NCBI RefSeq assembly: GCF_033568475.1
Contig: NC_133123.1
Span: forward strand, 160,905,753-160,969,752
DNA: 64,000 bases
From: Henckelia pumila
Taxonomy: Eukaryota > Streptophyta > Magnoliopsida > Lamiales > Gesneriaceae
Direction: 5' to 3'
The position numbers and the translations under genes are program-made. Positions 11,691-23,470 of this stretch are shown one piece after another; the stretch's first letter is position 1; every line of letters begins with the position of its first letter. The notes beneath the pieces are model-generated. The model did not search any database. It was not told the DNA's origin and was given only the letters and a program-made list of their open reading frames with translations.

Positions 11691-13814
11691 TTGGCCTAGA
11701 CCGACATCAGTACCTGAGATCCGAAGCTTCATGGGTTTAGCTGGTTACTACCGTCGTTTCATCGAGGGTTTCTCGTCTATTGCCAAGCCTATTACCCAGC
11801 TGACTCAGAAGAATGCGCCTTTTGTTTGGACTCCAGATTGTGAGGCTAGCTTTGTTGATCTGAAGAGGAGACAGACCAGTGCTCCAATTCTTTCTATTCC
11901 GAAGGGTACTGGAGGTTTCACAGTCTATTGTGATGCTTCTAACCGAGGCTTGGGTTGTGTTCTCATGCAGCATAAGCATGTGATAGCGTATGAATCGAGG
12001 CAGTTGAAACCGCACGAGACTCGTTATCCAGTCCACGATCTTGAACTAGCTGCGATCGTCTTTGCACTGAAGATCTGGCGTCACTATCTTTATGGTGAGT
12101 CTTTCGAGATCTTTTCTGACCATAAGAGCCTCAAGTACTTATTTTCGCAAGCAGAGCTGAATATGAGGCAGAGAAGATGGTTAGATCTGTTGAAGGATTT
12201 TGACTGCGAAATCAAGTATTATCCCGGAAAGTCGAATGCAGTTGCAGATGCCTTGAGCCGAAAGCTTTGTTCTTTATCTCTTTCTACTATTGGTGTTTCT
12301 CAGTTGATCGATGATTGTTGCACTTCTGGTTTAGAGTTTGAAATAGATAGGGAGACTATCAGAGTGTTTGCTATTCAAGCCGAACCGGAGTTGTTTGTTG
12401 CAATCAGAGAAGCACAGAAGTCTGAGCCGAGCATTCAGGTTTCAGTAGAGAAAGTCAGATCTGGGCATCAGTCAGAATTCCAGGTTAGAGATGAAGTCTT
12501 GTTTGTGAATAACCGTATTGTTGTGCCTGATGTTGCGGAGTTGAGACAGCGTATTCTCCAAGAGGCTCATTGCAGTCGGTTCAGTATTCATCCTGGAGGT
12601 CGTAAGATGTACAACGATCTGAAGAGTCAGTTTTGGTGGAAGAGAATGAAGAGCGACGTAGCAAGGTTTGTATCTCGGTGTTTGAATTGTCAGCAGGTGA
12701 AAGCAGAGCGGAAGCGACCAGGAGGTCTTTTGCACAGTCTATCTGTTCCTGAATGAAAATGGGATCACATTTCTATGGATTTTGTCACAAAGCTACCACG
12801 ATCCGTTCGAGGATGCGATGCTATTTGGGTAGTGATCGATCGATTGACAAAGTCTGCTTGTTTTATTCCGTACAGGATGACGTATCGTCATGATCAGATG
12901 GCTGAGTTGTATGTTAGCAATAAGTGAGATTGCATGGTGTGCCGAAGTCGATCGTTTCAGACAGAGATCCTAGATTCACTTCGCACTTCTAGCATAGTCT
13001 TCAGGAGGCACTTGGTACTCGATTGCATCTGAGTACAACTTATCATCCCCAGACCGATGGATAGTCAGAGCGGACTATCCAGACGTTAGAGGATATGCTG
13101 CGAGCGGTGGTGCTAGACTTTGGCACTAGTTGGCAGGATTCCTTGCCTCTTGTCGAGTTTTCTTACAACAACAGCTTCCAAGCGAGTATCGGTATGGCGC
13201 CTTTTGAGGCTTTGTACGGCAAGAAGTGCCGATCTTCGCTGTTTTGGGATGATTTGTTCGAGTCACCAGATTTGGGGCCGGAAATGCTTCGAGATATGGC
13301 AGAACAGGTTAAGATCATTCAGACCAGAATGAAGTCAGCTCAAGATAGACATGCGAAGTATGCGAACGTCAGACGTAGACCTCTGAGTTTTGATCAGGGA
13401 GACCGTGTATTCCTTAAGATTTCTCCGTTCAGAGGCACTGTCAGATTCGGTAAGAGAGGAAAATTATCTCCGAGATTCATCGGGCCGTACGAGGTTCTCG
13501 AGAAGATAGGCGATCTTGCCTACAGGCTTGCACTTCCTCCATCTTTATCTGGTATTCATGACGTTTTTCACGTCTCTATGCTGCGAAATTATCATCCAGA
13601 TCCTTCACATATCCTTCAACCCGACGAAGCCGAGTTAGACGAGACTCTGAGCTACTTTGAGTGACCGATTCAGATCCTTGATCGGAAGGAGAAGCAACTC
13701 AGAACCAAGTTGATTCCGTTGGTGAAAGTGCAGTGGAGCCGTCACGGAGTCGAGAAAGCGACTTGGGAGACAGAATCTGACATAAGACGGCGATTTCCGG
13801 AGTTATTCGGATGA
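11691..13814 (+). pseudogene. RNase H, integrase and chromodomain-like tail (array copy 3)
   Basis: The frame runs from the RT end through RNase H ([48 protein letters not shown]) into the integrase zinc head ([28 protein letters not shown]). Private stops are TGA near 12754 (Trp codon of EWKWD), TAG near 12990 (Trp codon) and TAG near 13062 (Gln codon). Shared with the other copies are the integrase frameshift (TGA 12925-12927) and TGA 13662-13664 before the chromodomain-like tail. Final stop 13812-13814. It is the most complete yet most mutated copy. Confidence 0.9.
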
Positions 13815-13912
13815 CGTAAGTTCTTTTTACTGTCTTTAGTTCTTTATTCTATCTTATGAGTTGTGGTTCTCTTTGATTTCGAGGATGAAATCTCTTTTTA
13901 GTGGGGGAGAAT

Positions 13913-15951
13913 TGTAACGCCCTGTTTTATCTTAAATGAGTTTATTTGAGTTAATTAGAGATTACAGAGTTCTCGAGCCGGTTTGATTTTGATCAGGGTT
14001 CTTTTTGCAAATTTTGGAAATTTTAGGGACTAAAACGCAAATATTGATTTTTATATATTATCTACACATGGATTTTAATTGGAGAAGCCTTCATCTTCCT
14101 CTCCAACCGTGAGCCTCCATTAGAGCCGCCCCTTTTGGAGTTTTGAGCTTTCAGATTTCCTTCCGAGCTCGATCCGGCCGTTGGAATTTATTTCTGAAGG
14201 CAGATTAGTGATCACTGCAGTGAGATCTCCGTTATACCGTAAGTATTTCTCCGATCGGATATGTTTTGTTTTTCGGAGGTTGTTAGAATCAATTTAGATT
14301 CTAGTATGTTGTTCTTGGCGGAGTTCTGATCGTTTATTATCTGTCGGTTTTGAAATAGAGCGACGTTCGGAATTGTTATGATTTTTGGAAGCCATTTTCG
14401 AAAGTTTGAGTTTTGAGATTTGTTGGGTTTGTCTTTTTGTTGTTGTATTAGCATTGAATTGAGTTGATATCGGTATTGAACTGCTGTCTGCGTTGCCGGT
14501 TTGTTTAGTTATAGCCGTTATGCCGTCGGTTTGAGTTTTGGAGTTTCGAACCGTTTTAAGTTATGAACTTGGCTTGTAAGTTGATCGTGTCTTTTGATCA
14601 ATCATCTCTTGTATTCGTACAGATTTGTTGGAGTTGTCGAGCCCTGTGTTAGCAGCATTTGATCGTCGAGAGTTGGACGAAGAACGGTAAAGAGATTTCC
14701 ATGAATCGTTGATTGTTGTTTAGGTTGTATAGTCGTTGATACAATCTTTTGTTGTAGCTTTCCAGAAGTTGGAACTACTGCCTTGAGAGGTAAAAGCAGT
14801 CATCGTAGCGGGATAGCATACTCGGGACTGTTGGTTCTCGAGTTTCCCTTTTTAAATCACATATTGCATCGATACTTGTTCTAGCATGAGGAACTTGTAT
14901 TTTGTTGATTGATTGAGTTTTGTTATGTGGCTTATGTTTATGTTTCTGTTATGCATTCATCTTGAGCCAATCTTGTTTTTAGCGGGCAGAACCGCCCTTT
15001 TTGTTTAAGACGTTTGGGAACTATGATTGAGTGGCCTGGGACGTAGTCGTTTCGCCTAGTGCTAGCATACTCATTATGGTTGCTCAAAGTCTAAAGGAGT
15101 GGGATACGTGGCACCACCTCGATTGGGAGAGTCGGTGAGTTATTACGTGATCTCATCCTCGGGATCCCAAAAGCACTGCAGCAATTCCTTGTTTATCAGA
15201 ATCGATATCCTGGTTTTTAAAGACATGCATATCATTAACCTTGACTTGAATACGTTGTCTTGATAGCATGTTGTTTATTTATTATTTGATATGTTGCTTT
15301 TACTGGGATTATCATTCTCACCGGTTATCCGGCTGTTGTTTTGTTTTGTATGTGTACTTGGCAACAGGTGGGGCAGGACCAAGTCAGAAGAGGCATGGTT
15401 AGCTTCGAGGGAAAGGTGTAGAAGTGAGACTCGGTTTAGAAGTCGTGTCGGCATGTCTACCTAGTTTATGTTAGAACATGTTTAGATCTCGAACTTCGTT
15501 GTTTATGTTGTATCGATTATGCGAGCTCCTCGATTTCATGTTATTTCCATATGCGTAGTTGATAGACTCTAGAACTTCATGTATTAATTGGAGATGGTAT
15601 GTTTTGATGCATGATGGTATATTGAATGTGTGAGATTGAGTTCAGCTAGCTTCTGCTGTTCTTTTTGCCATGTTTCTGTCCTCGCTCGATCTGCAATATT
15701 TTGCAGATCGAGCGAGAGAATATGTTCAGTCCTCTGTTTTAGGATTTTTGTGTCTCGCTCGATCCGCAAGATCTTGCGGATCGAGCGAGGGCTGTTTTGC
15801 CTCGGACAGAGGCTTGAGATTTTTGGCTCGCTCGATCTGCAAGAAGCACTGTTCATTTCAAAAAAAAAATCTTATTGCTTTTAATCTTGGTTCTTGATTT
15901 ACTAATTGTTGTTTAATACCGAGATTAGTTGTTTAGAACCGAGGTCTCACA
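13913..15951 (+). repeat. LTR C, right end of the Tekay-like array
   Basis: A 2039-bp LTR almost identical to LTRs A and B. It is shorter mainly because the right arm of the third palindrome is lost: at about 15843 the sequence jumps from CTCGATCTGCAAG to AAGCACTG. It ends GGTCTCACA at 15951, and the flank begins CCTCTTGTAATGG, so the array's right-hand target site is probably CCTCT (inference; the left end is outside the window). Confidence 0.92.
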
Positions 15952-16817
15952 CCTCTTGTAATGGACTGGGCCTCTGCTCTGCCATCTCTAAGGCTCTGCT
16001 CTGCTCTGGCCCAGCCACACTCATGGCCTTCTCTCCACCTGGAAAAGAGAGTTTCATGCCCTCCCCAAGACTCGAACATGCACCACCAGGCTTTAAGTGC
16101 ATATTATTTTGGAGTCTTGGTACCATTGAGGGATCTCCTCAATGATGTTTGATTCTCATATTTATATTGTTTATATGTAAAGACAAAACTTTTCACTCAT
16201 GTGGTATGTCTTTTGATAAAAATAACTGACTAAAGTCACCAAAAAAAGTCAAAATATCAGAAAATTCGAAAAAAGGATGCAACTTTTCGTGTGGCCAGAA
16301 GCAACGGTGCAGAGGCGCAATATATTGCGCCCCTGCGCCACCCTTTCTTGCCTGGGCAAACGCCTAGGTAGCATGACCAGTGCAAGGGCGCAATTTTCTG
16401 CGCCCCTGCACCCCAATCAAAATTATTTTTTTTCCTTTTTTTTCCCGAGCTTCTCAATCATTTTTCCTTTTTCGAACTTCGAATTGCTTAATTTCAATTC
16501 ATTAAGCACAATTAAATTTTTCAACACTTTTCTCGATGAATGAGTTACGAGTCAGTATCTTTGTGCATCTAATTTTGAGTATACATGTGTGCATTTTTCT
16601 TTAAACATGGTTGGACTGACTTGATTAAGTTCCGATCTGAACACTTTTGAATTGATTTTATTGATTTTTTTTGTCAATTTAAATTTTTGGATCTGTTAAT
16701 TTAAAACTATGCTTTGGATTGTTTGGTATGCGGTTTATTTTTCAAATTAGGTTGTATTTGCTTCTATGTTTGATATGTTTTTCTATGCGAAAATTTGCAG
16801 GCGGTTGACTATGGCGC
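15952..16817. other. Intergenic stretch with a GC-rich hairpin pair
   Basis: No gene is supported. Two palindromes stand out: 16307-16339 (core GGCGCAATATATTGCGCC) and 16380-16411 (GTGCAAGGGCGCA, loop, TGCGCCCCTGCAC), followed by a T-rich run. The pattern resembles the palindrome cassettes of the nearby LTRs, so this may be an LTR remnant of another family (inference). Confidence 0.5.
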
Positions 16818-17050
16818 CACTACAACAAAAACTCCAAAAGATCCGTTGTCGTAGAGGGTTCACAATTGTTGTAATTGATGGCGTTGTTAAAAACACGTTC
16901 AACAACAACAGATTTTATCCGTTGTCTTTTCTCTTAAAAAACCGTTGTCTTTGAATGTGTCTTTTTTACAATAGGATCTTCAACAACAGTTTTAAACACC
17001 TATGACAATGGATAAAATCCGTTGTATTTTTTTATATAAAAAAACAAAAA
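16818..17050 (+). mobile_element. One end of a CACTA-like (En/Spm) transposon, probably truncated
   Basis: CACTACAACAAAAACTCC at 16818 resembles the terminal repeat of plant CACTA elements. The next 200 bp hold repeated short motifs in both orientations (CCGTTGTC, CAACAAC), as in CACTA subterminal regions. I found no matching TTGTAGTG end downstream, so this is one end only or a decayed element. Confidence 0.45.
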
Positions 17051-18000
17051 TAATGAAAATTAATAGATAAATTTTAAATATTATAAATCAATCAAAATTT
17101 AAAATTTCAAAAAATAAAATTAAAATATACAATTTCTCAGTATTATAAATCACTCGAAATTAAAATTTTAATGCAATACGCAGCGGAACACTTAAATATA
17201 AAATATACAACTTGCAGTAATTTACCGTGCTCCTCATTGTTCCTCGTGGCCAAGAGCAAGCGCCTCGATATTATCCTGTTTTTCTTGCTATCACACGCAG
17301 TATTTCCAGCCAACCGCAACACCTTCAATCACCAACCAAAATGTTGGATAAAGAAAACGAAATATACGATGGAAATCAACAAACAAAGCCCAGAAACTAG
17401 AGGCACAAAAAGAATACACCTCGGCAGCTAGATATTCGAGAATAGCAGTCATTTAGACAAGAGCTCTGGTTCCTGTATTGAGAGAGAGAACCGTTTATTG
17501 GAGAACAAAGAAAAAAGAACACACCTCGGCAGCTAAACAACCATAAAATCTTTCAATTATTGCACTAAACAATTCAACATTAATTATATGTTCATTGAAA
17601 TATACCTCCAAGTCGACCAACAATACTACAATAGAGCCTAAAACATAAACCAATTTAGATCATCAATATAGTGCAATAAACGAGTCGAAAATAAATTAAA
17701 CTCAAAACATTAAATTTTCAATTCCAGGCAGCCCACTGTACCTAAATCTAGCAGGTGTACATCTGCACACTTCAAAGTTTATTATATTAAACCAAATAAA
17801 TTTCAGGGACATAAATAGAAGAAAATTACTTATATCTTTATGAATTATTGTGAATAAAGAAGCAGGAGAAAATACACAAAATGAGAAAAAAATAATACTA
17901 ATTTATTTAAGGAATAAATTTATTGTGAGATAGTCAAACTCATAATAAGAAAAAATGAATAGTAATTTAACATAAATGTAATATATATTTTTTATGATCC
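17051..18000. other. AT-rich intergenic DNA
   Basis: No coding sequence supported. A short motif, ACACCTCGGCAGCTA, occurs twice (around 17415 and 17519) about 100 bp apart, indicating a small local duplication. Nothing else recognisable. Confidence 0.5.
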
Positions 18001-18027
18001 ATGAACCGGCCCGACCCAACCTACAAT

Positions 18028-18050
18028 TGGGCCCATTGTGACCGTATAAA
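18028..18050 (+). promoter_or_regulatory. Probable core promoter of the 110-codon gene
   Basis: TGGGCCCA (18028-18035) is a palindromic plant site-II-type element (TGGGCY, bound by TCP factors in known promoters). TATAAA follows at 18045-18050, about 195 bp before the proposed start codon. The placement supports a real transcription unit; no expression evidence is available. Confidence 0.45.
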
Positions 18051-18243
18051 GCAAATTCTTGACCAAAATTTCTCCCATTATGTGAAAGCCGCCACCTCTT
18101 TGTTCGTCGATCACAAAATGAAGATTATTCTATGCTACAATGTGGTCAAATATCAATAATTCTATCTGAGTTAATTTTCATAAAAATATATGGTATTGAA
18201 ATAGGAGGAGAAACTCTCATGTAGCATAGACTAACCCCGAAAA

Positions 18244-18758
18244 TGAGGTAATTTATGCGTTTTTTCATTTGCTTCGTTTTGCTGGGATTTCACCGTTTGG
18301 GCTTACATATGAGGATTTTTTTGTTTGAACTTAGTAAGGGTTTCTTTATTGTGATTATTTTGGGCGATTTGCTGAAAACATTGGATTAGTATTTTGTTCG
18401 AAAATCAGTCTATGCTTTTTTTAACGTGTTGGATTTTCTTCTGCAGTTATTCTATGGACTGGCGTAAGGTATGTGATTTGTTCCTCACTAGCCCATGTGA
18501 TTTTGAATCTTATAGATTTACCTATTACGATTAAATAACATTGGGCTCGTGAATCGGATCTTAAACTTGTTTACAGATGTGTGATAGATATCAGAAACGG
18601 AAACCAGTCAAACCCGATGGAGCAATGATCACGATTGTTGATGCTGGTAGATTGCGTGGATTCAGACCTCAGGCCAAACGAGCCTTGAAAGTTTACAAGA
18701 AGTCCAATGTTAGACAAGTTATATATATATATGTCTTATTATTTGATGTTTTTATATA

Positions 18759-18791
<33 letters not shown>

Positions 18792-18974
18792 TTCCCTTGG
18801 TTTAACCAGTCGACGAGGTTCAAGCTAGAGAAGATGTACAAGGTGAACTATATTGGAGCTCGATATCAATATATAACTTTCGGTGCACTAGAAGTTGAAA
18901 GCCTTGGAAGAACTCTTTTTCGGGGAGTTGTTCACGGTGATGATAAGTTTATGAACTTACCACCTCAGGCTTAG
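18244..18974 (+). CDS. Small four-exon gene of unknown function (110 aa)
   Basis: I do not recognise the product. The model is exon 1 at 18244-18248 (ATG plus two bases), exon 2 at 18447-18468, exon 3 at 18577-18717 and exon 4 at 18810-18974. All three introns are GT-AG, phases join without a stop, and the sum is 333 nt including TAG. The product starts MSYSMDWRK, is rich in Lys/Arg in its first half (CDRYQKRKPVKPDG, FRPQAKRALKVYKK) and ends in a more hydrophobic stretch (KVNYIGARYQYITFGALEVE). There is no signal peptide or membrane segment. A shorter model starting at the in-frame ATG at 18454 is possible. Intron 3 holds a (TTA)n microsatellite. The consistent splice sites and upstream TATA/site-II elements argue for a host gene, but it could be a fragment of a larger one. 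Confidence 0.6.
18757..18792 (+). repeat. (TTA)n microsatellite in an intron
   Basis: An uninterrupted TTA/ATT run of about 11 units lies in intron 3 of the small gene. Confidence 0.9.
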
Positions 18975-21900
18975 ATCGTCCTTCGCCTGGTATGAAGAAT
19001 TTTCTGTAGACACGATATTCTCTGTTTGTAAGTTTTGTCCCTAATTGTGTGTGATTGTTGAAGTTACTTTAATATTGTCTTGGTTGTAAATGGACCACCT
19101 TAATGTGATTGTTGGAGTTAAGCAGGAGGTGATCCCTTACCTCAATAACACAAAGAATTATTGATATTTCAATAAGCATCTCTTTCTCCCATGTATACCA
19201 CCCTTCGCGCTATGATGTGATGTACGTATATCTATTGGTTAAAGTCCCTTTTTTTCCCAGATGTGAAATCTTTTTTTTTTTTTTTTTTTTGTTGTTGAGA
19301 GTGTGAAATTATTTCTCACGGGTCTTTATTTCTAAGGCAGATTCTTGTGGTGGTGCAAAACATGGCTGGAGTACTTTTATACTAATTAAAAGTTAGATTA
19401 TCTATTATTAGGCTCGTTTTGGTGAGCGTATGTATAACTAACTTATCTTATTCAATTTCACGTTTTTCTCGTTAAAAGTTAGATTATTTATTATTAGGCT
19501 CGTTTTGGTAAGCGTTATTTATTATTCAATCGTATTTATTCATCTGTTAATTATTTATTTTACATTAATTAAATCATTAATTATTTATCTTGCATAAATT
19601 AAATCATTGAATTTAAATTACTATATTATATCTTATAAACAATATTGTTCATGTTTTATTTATTGTTAAAAAAACAAAATGATAATTTGTATTTTTATAT
19701 AAAATTCAATCAAATCAAATAAACTAACTATAATCTATTAATCAAATCCAATATTATATACACTATCATTTATTAATTATTTTTTATTATATTATTTATT
19801 TATATATTATTTATCACAACATTCAAATCAAATGGATTTTTAATGTTAAGTTCGAGGTGAGGTCTATGGTGTGTTTTTACTTTGTGTTGCGCAGTTTATG
19901 TAATTAATAACGACCATCCATTTTGCACAAATATGATGCTTGGTTTCATATTTTTGAATTTAGGGCTTTATTTACTCCTAGACACGAAGATACGTAAATG
20001 AGACGGGATACCTTATGAAAAAAAATAGTTTTTCAATACAAAAGAGGAAGTCTTACTGAAAAATATAGTTTTAAAATTATAACAAATTTGTCACGTGATA
20101 TAGGTAATTTAATGTTTTTATTATTTTATATGTGAACATTAATAATATAGAGTTTTTAAATTATAACAAATTTTGAATCGAAGTATTATTATATATATAA
20201 TATTGATGAATATTTTCATGTTTTTATGCACAAAAAACTATTTAAAATTAAAAAATGACAATAATATATATACATAACGTGAATACTAGTTGACGTGGTT
20301 CATAAATTAAATGAACAAGATGTTACATCGGTTGATACTCACATAAGTGTTTACGTTGGGTGTTGAGGAGATCAATTATCACACACAAACATATAAATTA
20401 ACTAAACATCTAGAGTTTAAAGAACGAAGAGAAACACTTCACAAAGAGATATACATGCTCCATACTAAGTGGAAATTTCAATTTTTATACGATAGTCATA
20501 TAAATAAAAGTCGACAACTATCACAAGAAATACAAATAATTGATGAAACCACCAAACTTGAATAGCTTGGCTAATATCAGGCTCAACTAGCCAGCAAAAA
20601 ATAACTATAATCAAATGTTACACCATTCAATATTATCAAATTTCACCGCTTGAACTTTCTCCACGTAAAAGTTATAAGAACAATTATGGGAAATCAAAGA
20701 TGTTGATCGGTGGATTGATACATATTCATTTACTGTCGGGACTGAGTGTTTTTTTAGATATCACGGAAGGATTGGAAAGACACCTCAGAACATTTGGTTG
20801 AATTTCAAATAATGAATAATGTCTTGTCACCTATGAAGGATAATCAAACTAATTTTTGCTCAACAATTATACTACAAAGTATATATCAAAAAAAAAAATT
20901 ATTCTACGAAGTATTATGAATGTTAAATATTGATTAGATTAAAAACCGGGGTTAAATTTAAAATTTATGGATTATGTAGTTTTCTATACTTGACCTTATT
21001 ATTTAATTTTATATCAATTTACAGTTTTAATTAGGGTCTTGATTATATGACTTGAAAACCATATTCGATACCTATTGATGTGTGCTGAATAATAATCATT
21101 AATTTTAAATGTATTATCATTAATTAATTATTTTCTAAAAAATATTATTACTATATATTGTTATCATTATTTTATTAAACTCACTTCGTATTCCCAATTT
21201 TTCCATTAAACATGCATTCATAAACAAGTATTGAAATAATTTCAAGTACCAAAATATTGAACTAAACTGATAAGTTCAAACATATTGCTTTTTCGATTTA
21301 GGATTATATATTATTGAAACCAAAATTTAAATTTTTCGAGAATATGCATTGCACAATTTGTAATAAATAATAGAAAATAACATGCTTATATAATTTTAAA
21401 TTGAAAAGGTAACATTCATGAACTTATCATTTGGTTCAATATTTTGGTATTTTTAGATATTTAAATCCTTATTTATGAATCATGTTTCATGGAGAAGTTG
21501 AAAACAGGAAGTGATTTGATAAAATAATGATAACGAGATAAAATAATAATTTTTTTAGAAATAAATTAATTTAAAATTTAAAATAAAAAATAAAAACAAA
21601 TTAAATTAAAAATGTTTGGTATTTATCATGCACTTATCATTTTGATTTAATATTTTGGTACTTTTAGGTATTTAAATCTCGTTATGAATGCATTTTTAAT
21701 GGAAAAGTTAGAAACAAGAAGAAAGTTTAATAAAATAATTATAACAAGATAAAATCATAATATTTTTTAAAAAGCAATTATATAATCATAATAAATTTAA
21801 ATTAAAAATAAAATTAATAAAATAAAAAATATTTGCTAAATATTTTATAATTAAATTTTAATAAAAATTATGTATTATGGGTTGAATAGATTTAAAAATT

Positions 21901-22487
21901 ATTTTCACAGGGATAAAATATGAATTTTTAATATTTCACAGGGGTATTTGGTGCAAAAAAAAATCAAAATCTTTGCCCAGTCGCATGAGGGGCGCGTGCG
22001 CAACAATCCCTTATTTGAAGGGGCGAGTGTGCTAAATTTTTAAAAGGTCAGGGTTGAAGATGCCTATTAAAATTTTACATGGAAGAAGTGCGCATTTTTA
22101 ATATTTCACAGAGGTGTTTGGTGCAAATAACTGAGTTAGTTTGTGTTAAATATACTTTGTTGTGTGTGTATGGTTTGTCAAAGTAGTCGAACTTGCTTGT
22201 TATGCCGAACAGATGGATCCACTCTCAATATATACATAATCATTAGATGTGGTGAAATATATCTATTTAGAGATAAATCCAACCCGGGTATAATTCTCAA
22301 ATGTTATCCTTAAAGTTTCCCCATGTTCCCAATTTTATCCTTTTAATTTACCGTGTGCTGATTTTATCACTCATGTTTTTTATTTTTGTCCCAATATCGT
22401 CCCTCATGTTACCTAAACCTTAATTTTTGTCGGAAAATACATTAGAGATTCACAATCGATAATCTATTTCCACAATCCCTAAATTCA
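18975..22487. other. AT-rich intergenic DNA with small duplications
   Basis: No gene is supported. There is a T-run at about 19270-19290. The segment TAAAAGTTAGATTAT...TTAGGCTCGTTTTGGT occurs twice (about 19388 and 19475). A ~110-bp segment containing TTCAATATTTTGGTA is repeated with divergence at about 21418 and 21630. A segment containing TTTTAATATTTCACAG occurs at about 21913 and 22093. They look like local duplications or decayed repeats. Confidence 0.5.
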
Positions 22488-22559
22488 TTGATCTATTCTC
22501 ACCCAAAGTCAATCATCTATTGTAATCCGAACCCTAATTCCCGAACCAAAGAAGGGGAA

Positions 22560-23470
22560 GAGGAGGAAAGTTCTTGGATGCACTCAATTCAGCCTTCTGT
22601 GGAGGATGAGCTGCACAAACTCAGGAAGAAGATACAGAAGTTAGAAGAAGAGGGTCCCAAAATGGCCTGGTCTGTCAAGATCCCGGGTTGTCCTTTTTCA
22701 CAGGAGGTGATAGAGGAGCCCTTGCCATCCCATTACAAGTCGGCCAAAATCCGAGAATATGATGGGAGCACTGACCCAGAAGAGCACTTGGCTCGGTTTG
22801 AGAATGTGGCTATGCTACATTGATACGGAGACAAGATTAAGTGCAAAGTCTTCTTAACCACTTTGGTGGATTCTGCCCAAAGGTGGTTTGAAAAGTTGGA
22901 GCCGCAGAGCATTCGATCATTTGCAGATTTCAAGCAAGTGTTCTTGCAGCACTTTAGCAGCAGCAAGAGGTATAAAAAAACGGCATATAGCTTATTTGAA
23001 GCAAAGCAAGCAGGAGAAGAGTCTTTGAGAGCTTACATTAAAAGGTTCAATAAGACTGCTTTAGAGGTCCCGACCTATGCCCAGGAGACTAAGATCACTG
23101 CCTTTACTCAAGGTCTTCGGGAGGGGGAATTTTTCAAGTCATTAGTGAAAAAATCACCTCGAACTTTTGAAGACTTATTGGCTCGGGCCGAGAAATACAT
23201 TAACATGGAGGAGGCCCAGAGGCAAAAGAAGGAGGTGACTCGGAGAGAGGGAGTTCGGGAATAGGGAAAAAGCAGGGAAAGTCAGGACCGCATGGGGCGG
23301 TTATCCCGGTATGCACCACACAGAATAATTCAGGATAGAGCTGTGCATGTATGTGAAGTAGGGGCTGAAGCTCAAACCCCTGTTCCTAGGGAAAAATCTT
23401 TGAAGTATTGTGCTTTTCATCAGGAAGGCACACATGACACCAATGAATGTCGAACTCTACAGCAGAGACA
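22560..23470 (+). pseudogene. Tat-element gag remnant
   Basis: The region encodes the gag precursor. The N-terminal part contains a short coiled-coil stretch (VEDELHKLRKKIQKLEEEG). The retrotransposon gag core follows (YDGSTDPEEHLARFEN, SAQRWFEKLEPQSIRSFADF, QAGEESLRAYIKRFNK) and then a zinc-finger-like segment (KYCAFHQEGTHDTNECRTL) near 23405-23460. In-frame stops are TGA at 22821-22823 and TAG at 23262-23264. A frameshift at about 23460 separates it from protease. The 5' end of the gene is uncertain because the element is truncated. Confidence 0.85.

Larger units (their letters stand above)
1..15951 (+). mobile_element. Tandem array of Tekay-like Ty3/gypsy retrotransposons sharing LTRs
   Basis: Three near-identical ~2.05-kb LTRs (1135-3191, 6895-8950, 13913-15951) alternate with internal regions: a partial one at 1-1134, a 3.7-kb one at 3192-6894 and a 5.0-kb one at 8951-13912. 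Each LTR starts TGTAACGCCC or TGTAACACCC and ends GGTCTCACA. The first two are followed by a tRNA-iMet-type primer binding site (TGGTATCAGAG), and each is preceded by a polypurine tract. No target-site duplication separates the units, so they are not independent side-by-side insertions; LTR-LTR unequal recombination is the simplest origin (inference). The domain order gag-PR-RT-RNase H-INT with a C-terminal chromodomain-like tail is that of Tekay/Del chromoviruses. The array continues beyond the left edge. No internal copy is coding-competent. Confidence 0.93.

Noticed and set aside
16766..16954. 62-codon frame at the CACTA-like end
   Set aside because: It overlaps the terminal and subterminal repeats of the element and has no coding features.
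20347..20565. 72-codon frame in AT-rich DNA
   Set aside because: No promoter, splice sites, domain or conserved motif; likely chance.
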